Shown in pieces: positions 61,723 through 64,000 of a DNA stretch of 64,000 nucleotides. Below the pieces are notes generated by a model. That model was not told where the DNA came from. It saw only the letters and a program-made list of their open reading frames with translations, and made no database searches. Made by a program: the position numbers and the translations under genes. Positions within the stretch are counted from its first letter, which is position 1. Every line of letters begins with the position of its first letter. This stretch comes from Pyxicephalus adspersus (lineage: Eukaryota; Chordata; Amphibia; Anura; Pyxicephalidae): assembly GCF_032062135.1 (NCBI RefSeq), contig NC_092863.1, positions 14,845,502 through 14,909,501 on the forward strand. Reading direction: 5' to 3'.

Positions 61723-63424
61723 TGGAAAAGGGTCCCTCAAGATCAAAGACACTCCCCAATCATCCCTGATCTAGATGGATTGTCCCTCTTTCAGCACCAA
61801 ATCCCCTATCCATTGTTCCTCTTCAGTTGCCCCATTTTTAGACCGATTTAAAAAGATTGATATTTTAACTATTACAAAGTAAAATCTTGTAGCAACTGGC
61901 ACTTTTTTAACTAATAAAAAGAAACTATTAAAGGTTTGAAAAAAGAAACTAATAAAGATTACCAAATGAAAAATAAACTATATCCATATTAAGATTAACA
62001 ATTAAAAATAAACTACATCCATAGACAACTATATTTAGAGAAAGACGTAACTTTAAATAAACTTTGGGAGAATGTGCATGCTTCAATTGAATTGTCTAAT
62101 TTTTGAAAAGCACAAGCGGTGGGTCGTCAGACAATGCTGAATCATGTCTGCTAGTGATGCAGAAAAACAGTCAGACTCCATTTACAATGCACATGTGTTG
62201 TTATAACCAAGGAGCAAAGATGAATTGTCGATGTCATGCTGAACACTATATCATGTGATGCTGGAGGTCCTGGACCATGCAAACTCACTGGGATGGAGCT
62301 CCATCAACACACTGCATAGTGATTGTTGTATGTGTCTTTTTGTCTTTTTTTTATTGTATATTGAATCATTATTTATTTGAAAAGTAAAATAATAATTGGG
62401 CATTTTTTATGACACACATGAACACAGGAATCTCCCATAACCCTCAGGAGCCTTTAATGCCCCCTGAAAAACCACCAAAGACTAAACTAAATTTCACCCT
62501 CCTCATTGACTCCAATGCATTTCACCAAAATGTAATTAAAATCAAAAGTAATTTTAACTGCTCGTAGCTCTGTTGGGGATATTTTCCATCAGTTCTAGTA
62601 ATGGTGACACAAGAATTGAAAAGTCACACAGACAACAACAAATTCCTGAGCAAGGTTCTAATCCTTAGCTACTTTTAGAAATTGTGCTTTGTGATTTTCT
62701 ATTACATTCTATTGGAGTTTCTTTGGTGATTATAAAACCTAATAGGGATTGGAAGATGTGGATGGATAAAAATGGAATCACAGAGGGGCTAGAACAAATG
62801 TTGCCCCAGGCATTTGCTCATAGGTTTGGGTTGTTTGTCACTTAATCTATGCTGAAAGTGAAGATTAAATAGCCAAATGCCTAGACTTTGGTCACATGAC
62901 CTACACATTTCGAAGGTCTACTTTGGCACATGGCATTTGTTGTCATGAGAAATTTAAATGTTGAAAGTACATGACTGCAGGCTGTATGGGAGTCAAATAT
63001 TTTTTAATGGCAGCATTTAATTAGAAGGGAGGGGGTTTACTTTTAGAGGGGAGAACAGCTTTAAGACAAATTACATTCCCCGGCTCCATTTTTGCTGAAT
63101 ATTCTTGCAGGATTTTGCCATCACCCACTCCTCCTGGTACTTTGACAAGTAATTTTTCTAACATATTGTAAGAAAAACTTTACTTTTTAGGGGCATTTGG
63201 AGGCTGGCAGGGCAGTGGTCCTTATATTTGCATAGCGCCATACAATGTCCATTGCACATCACAACGCTCTGGCCAAGAATGAGATATAATAATTTTTCAG
63301 CACACTACATCTTTTTTCAGTGGATTCAAGCCATAGGACAATAGAGGAATGTTTTGAAATCTTACAGTTGTCATCAGAACAGGTGAGGAACAGTCCTCAA
63401 AGTAGCATACCTATTCTGACTTCA

Positions 63425-63436
63425 CACACACACACA
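63425..63436 (+). repeat. (CA)n run
   Basis: A short CA dinucleotide array in presumed Dlx4 intron 1. Confidence 0.8.
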
Positions 63437-64000
63437 TGCTGAAAGGGAACGGGGAAAGGGGACACACTGCTATAGTACGTTGTATTAGAACAGAACCAAG
63501 TAGTTAGGTTTCCTTTTTTTTGTAAAGGTGGCATCCAAAATGCTTCTGGTTTTCTAAAAATAACTTTAGATGCACAGCAAATGAAATATCACCCTAAAAT
63601 AGGCCATTTTTATTTAAGCATTATAGTAATTACTATGACATGTAAAATCAATATCAACATTGATCTTCACAAAATTTTATTTTTTAAACATTTTCCAAAT
63701 TTTTACTAAACAAAATCTGCCATTAAAAAACTTAAAAGTGTTGGACATGGAGCAGGTCATTAAATACCAAAATGTCAGAAAGGGGAATTGTCCACCACCG
63801 CCTAATCAGCAGCTACACCGTGAACTAAAAAGCAAAAAGTTGTTGACATCATAGAAAGAAGAAGACCTGTTTAGGCTATGTATCCTCCTCAGGAACAAAA
63901 GAAGGTGTTACATCAACCTCAGAGTAGAAGTCCAAAATAAACAAGACATGAAATAGACAGTTGAATGCAAATATTACTTGCGGCACAGGAAAACAACAAA

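Larger units (their letters stand above)
57933..64000 (-). other. dlx4: Dlx4 intron 1 (at least 6 kb, continues beyond the window)
   Basis: No plausible Dlx4 first exon was found on the minus strand; one should encode about 100 residues rich in Ser, Tyr and His, with an ATG and a phase-1 donor. The interval contains a hAT MITE at 59.57 kb, a hammerhead-like motif at 60.96 kb, long TA arrays at 61.6-61.7 kb, a possible repeat end near 63.2 kb and a CA run at 63.43 kb. The stretch around 60240-60410 is non-repetitive and flagged as a possible regulatory element. Confidence 0.7.

Noticed and set aside
61549..61752. 67-codon Tyr/Ile ORF
   Set aside because: It is produced by (TA)n microsatellite arrays.

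Overview
The window is AT-rich vertebrate DNA with split genes, GT-AG introns and dense short interspersed repeats. The two homeobox genes match vertebrate Dlx3 and Dlx4. The repeat families (a tRNA-derived SINE, many short hAT-type MITEs and a Tc1 remnant) look amphibian, most likely a neobatrachian frog. That species-level guess rests on remembered repeat character and is an inference. Very little of the 64 kb is protein coding.

Layout. Positions 1-5513 are the start of intron 1 of an integrin alpha gene on the minus strand. Its first coding exon (signal peptide plus mature N terminus) is at 5514-5671 and best fits ITGA3. A GC-rich promoter-like stretch with a G-run tract follows at about 5780-6140. 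From 6.2 to 22.7 kb is intergenic DNA with repeats, a minisatellite at 15.24-16.08 kb and a 193-base assembly gap at 13881-14073. Dlx3 is complete on the plus strand with three exons: 22933-23266, 30379-30572 and 34895-35194, encoding 275 residues. From 35.2 to 56.9 kb is the Dlx3-Dlx4 intergenic region, with no gene seen. Dlx4 is on the minus strand, and its exon 3 (57116-56874) and exon 2 (57932-57739) are present. Its exon 1 was not found and should lie beyond 64000.

The genes. Dlx3 and Dlx4 form a convergent, tail-to-tail homeobox pair. They share the same intron phases and an identical 194-nt middle exon, as expected for an ancient tandem-inverted duplication. ITGA3 next to DLX3 and DLX4 is the same gene order as on human chromosome 17q21. 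Dlx proteins are nuclear transcription factors of ectoderm, neural crest, placode and branchial arch development. The integrin is a laminin receptor subunit, and its proximity reflects conserved synteny rather than a shared pathway.

No novel multi-gene system is visible. The observations most worth checking are: a 12-codon upstream ORF whose stop overlaps the Dlx3 start codon (ATGA); two in-frame-length minisatellites that make long but probably meaningless ORFs; several hAT MITEs with readable 8-bp target duplications; a 62-bp module shared by two unrelated contexts; and dispersed hammerhead-like core motifs.
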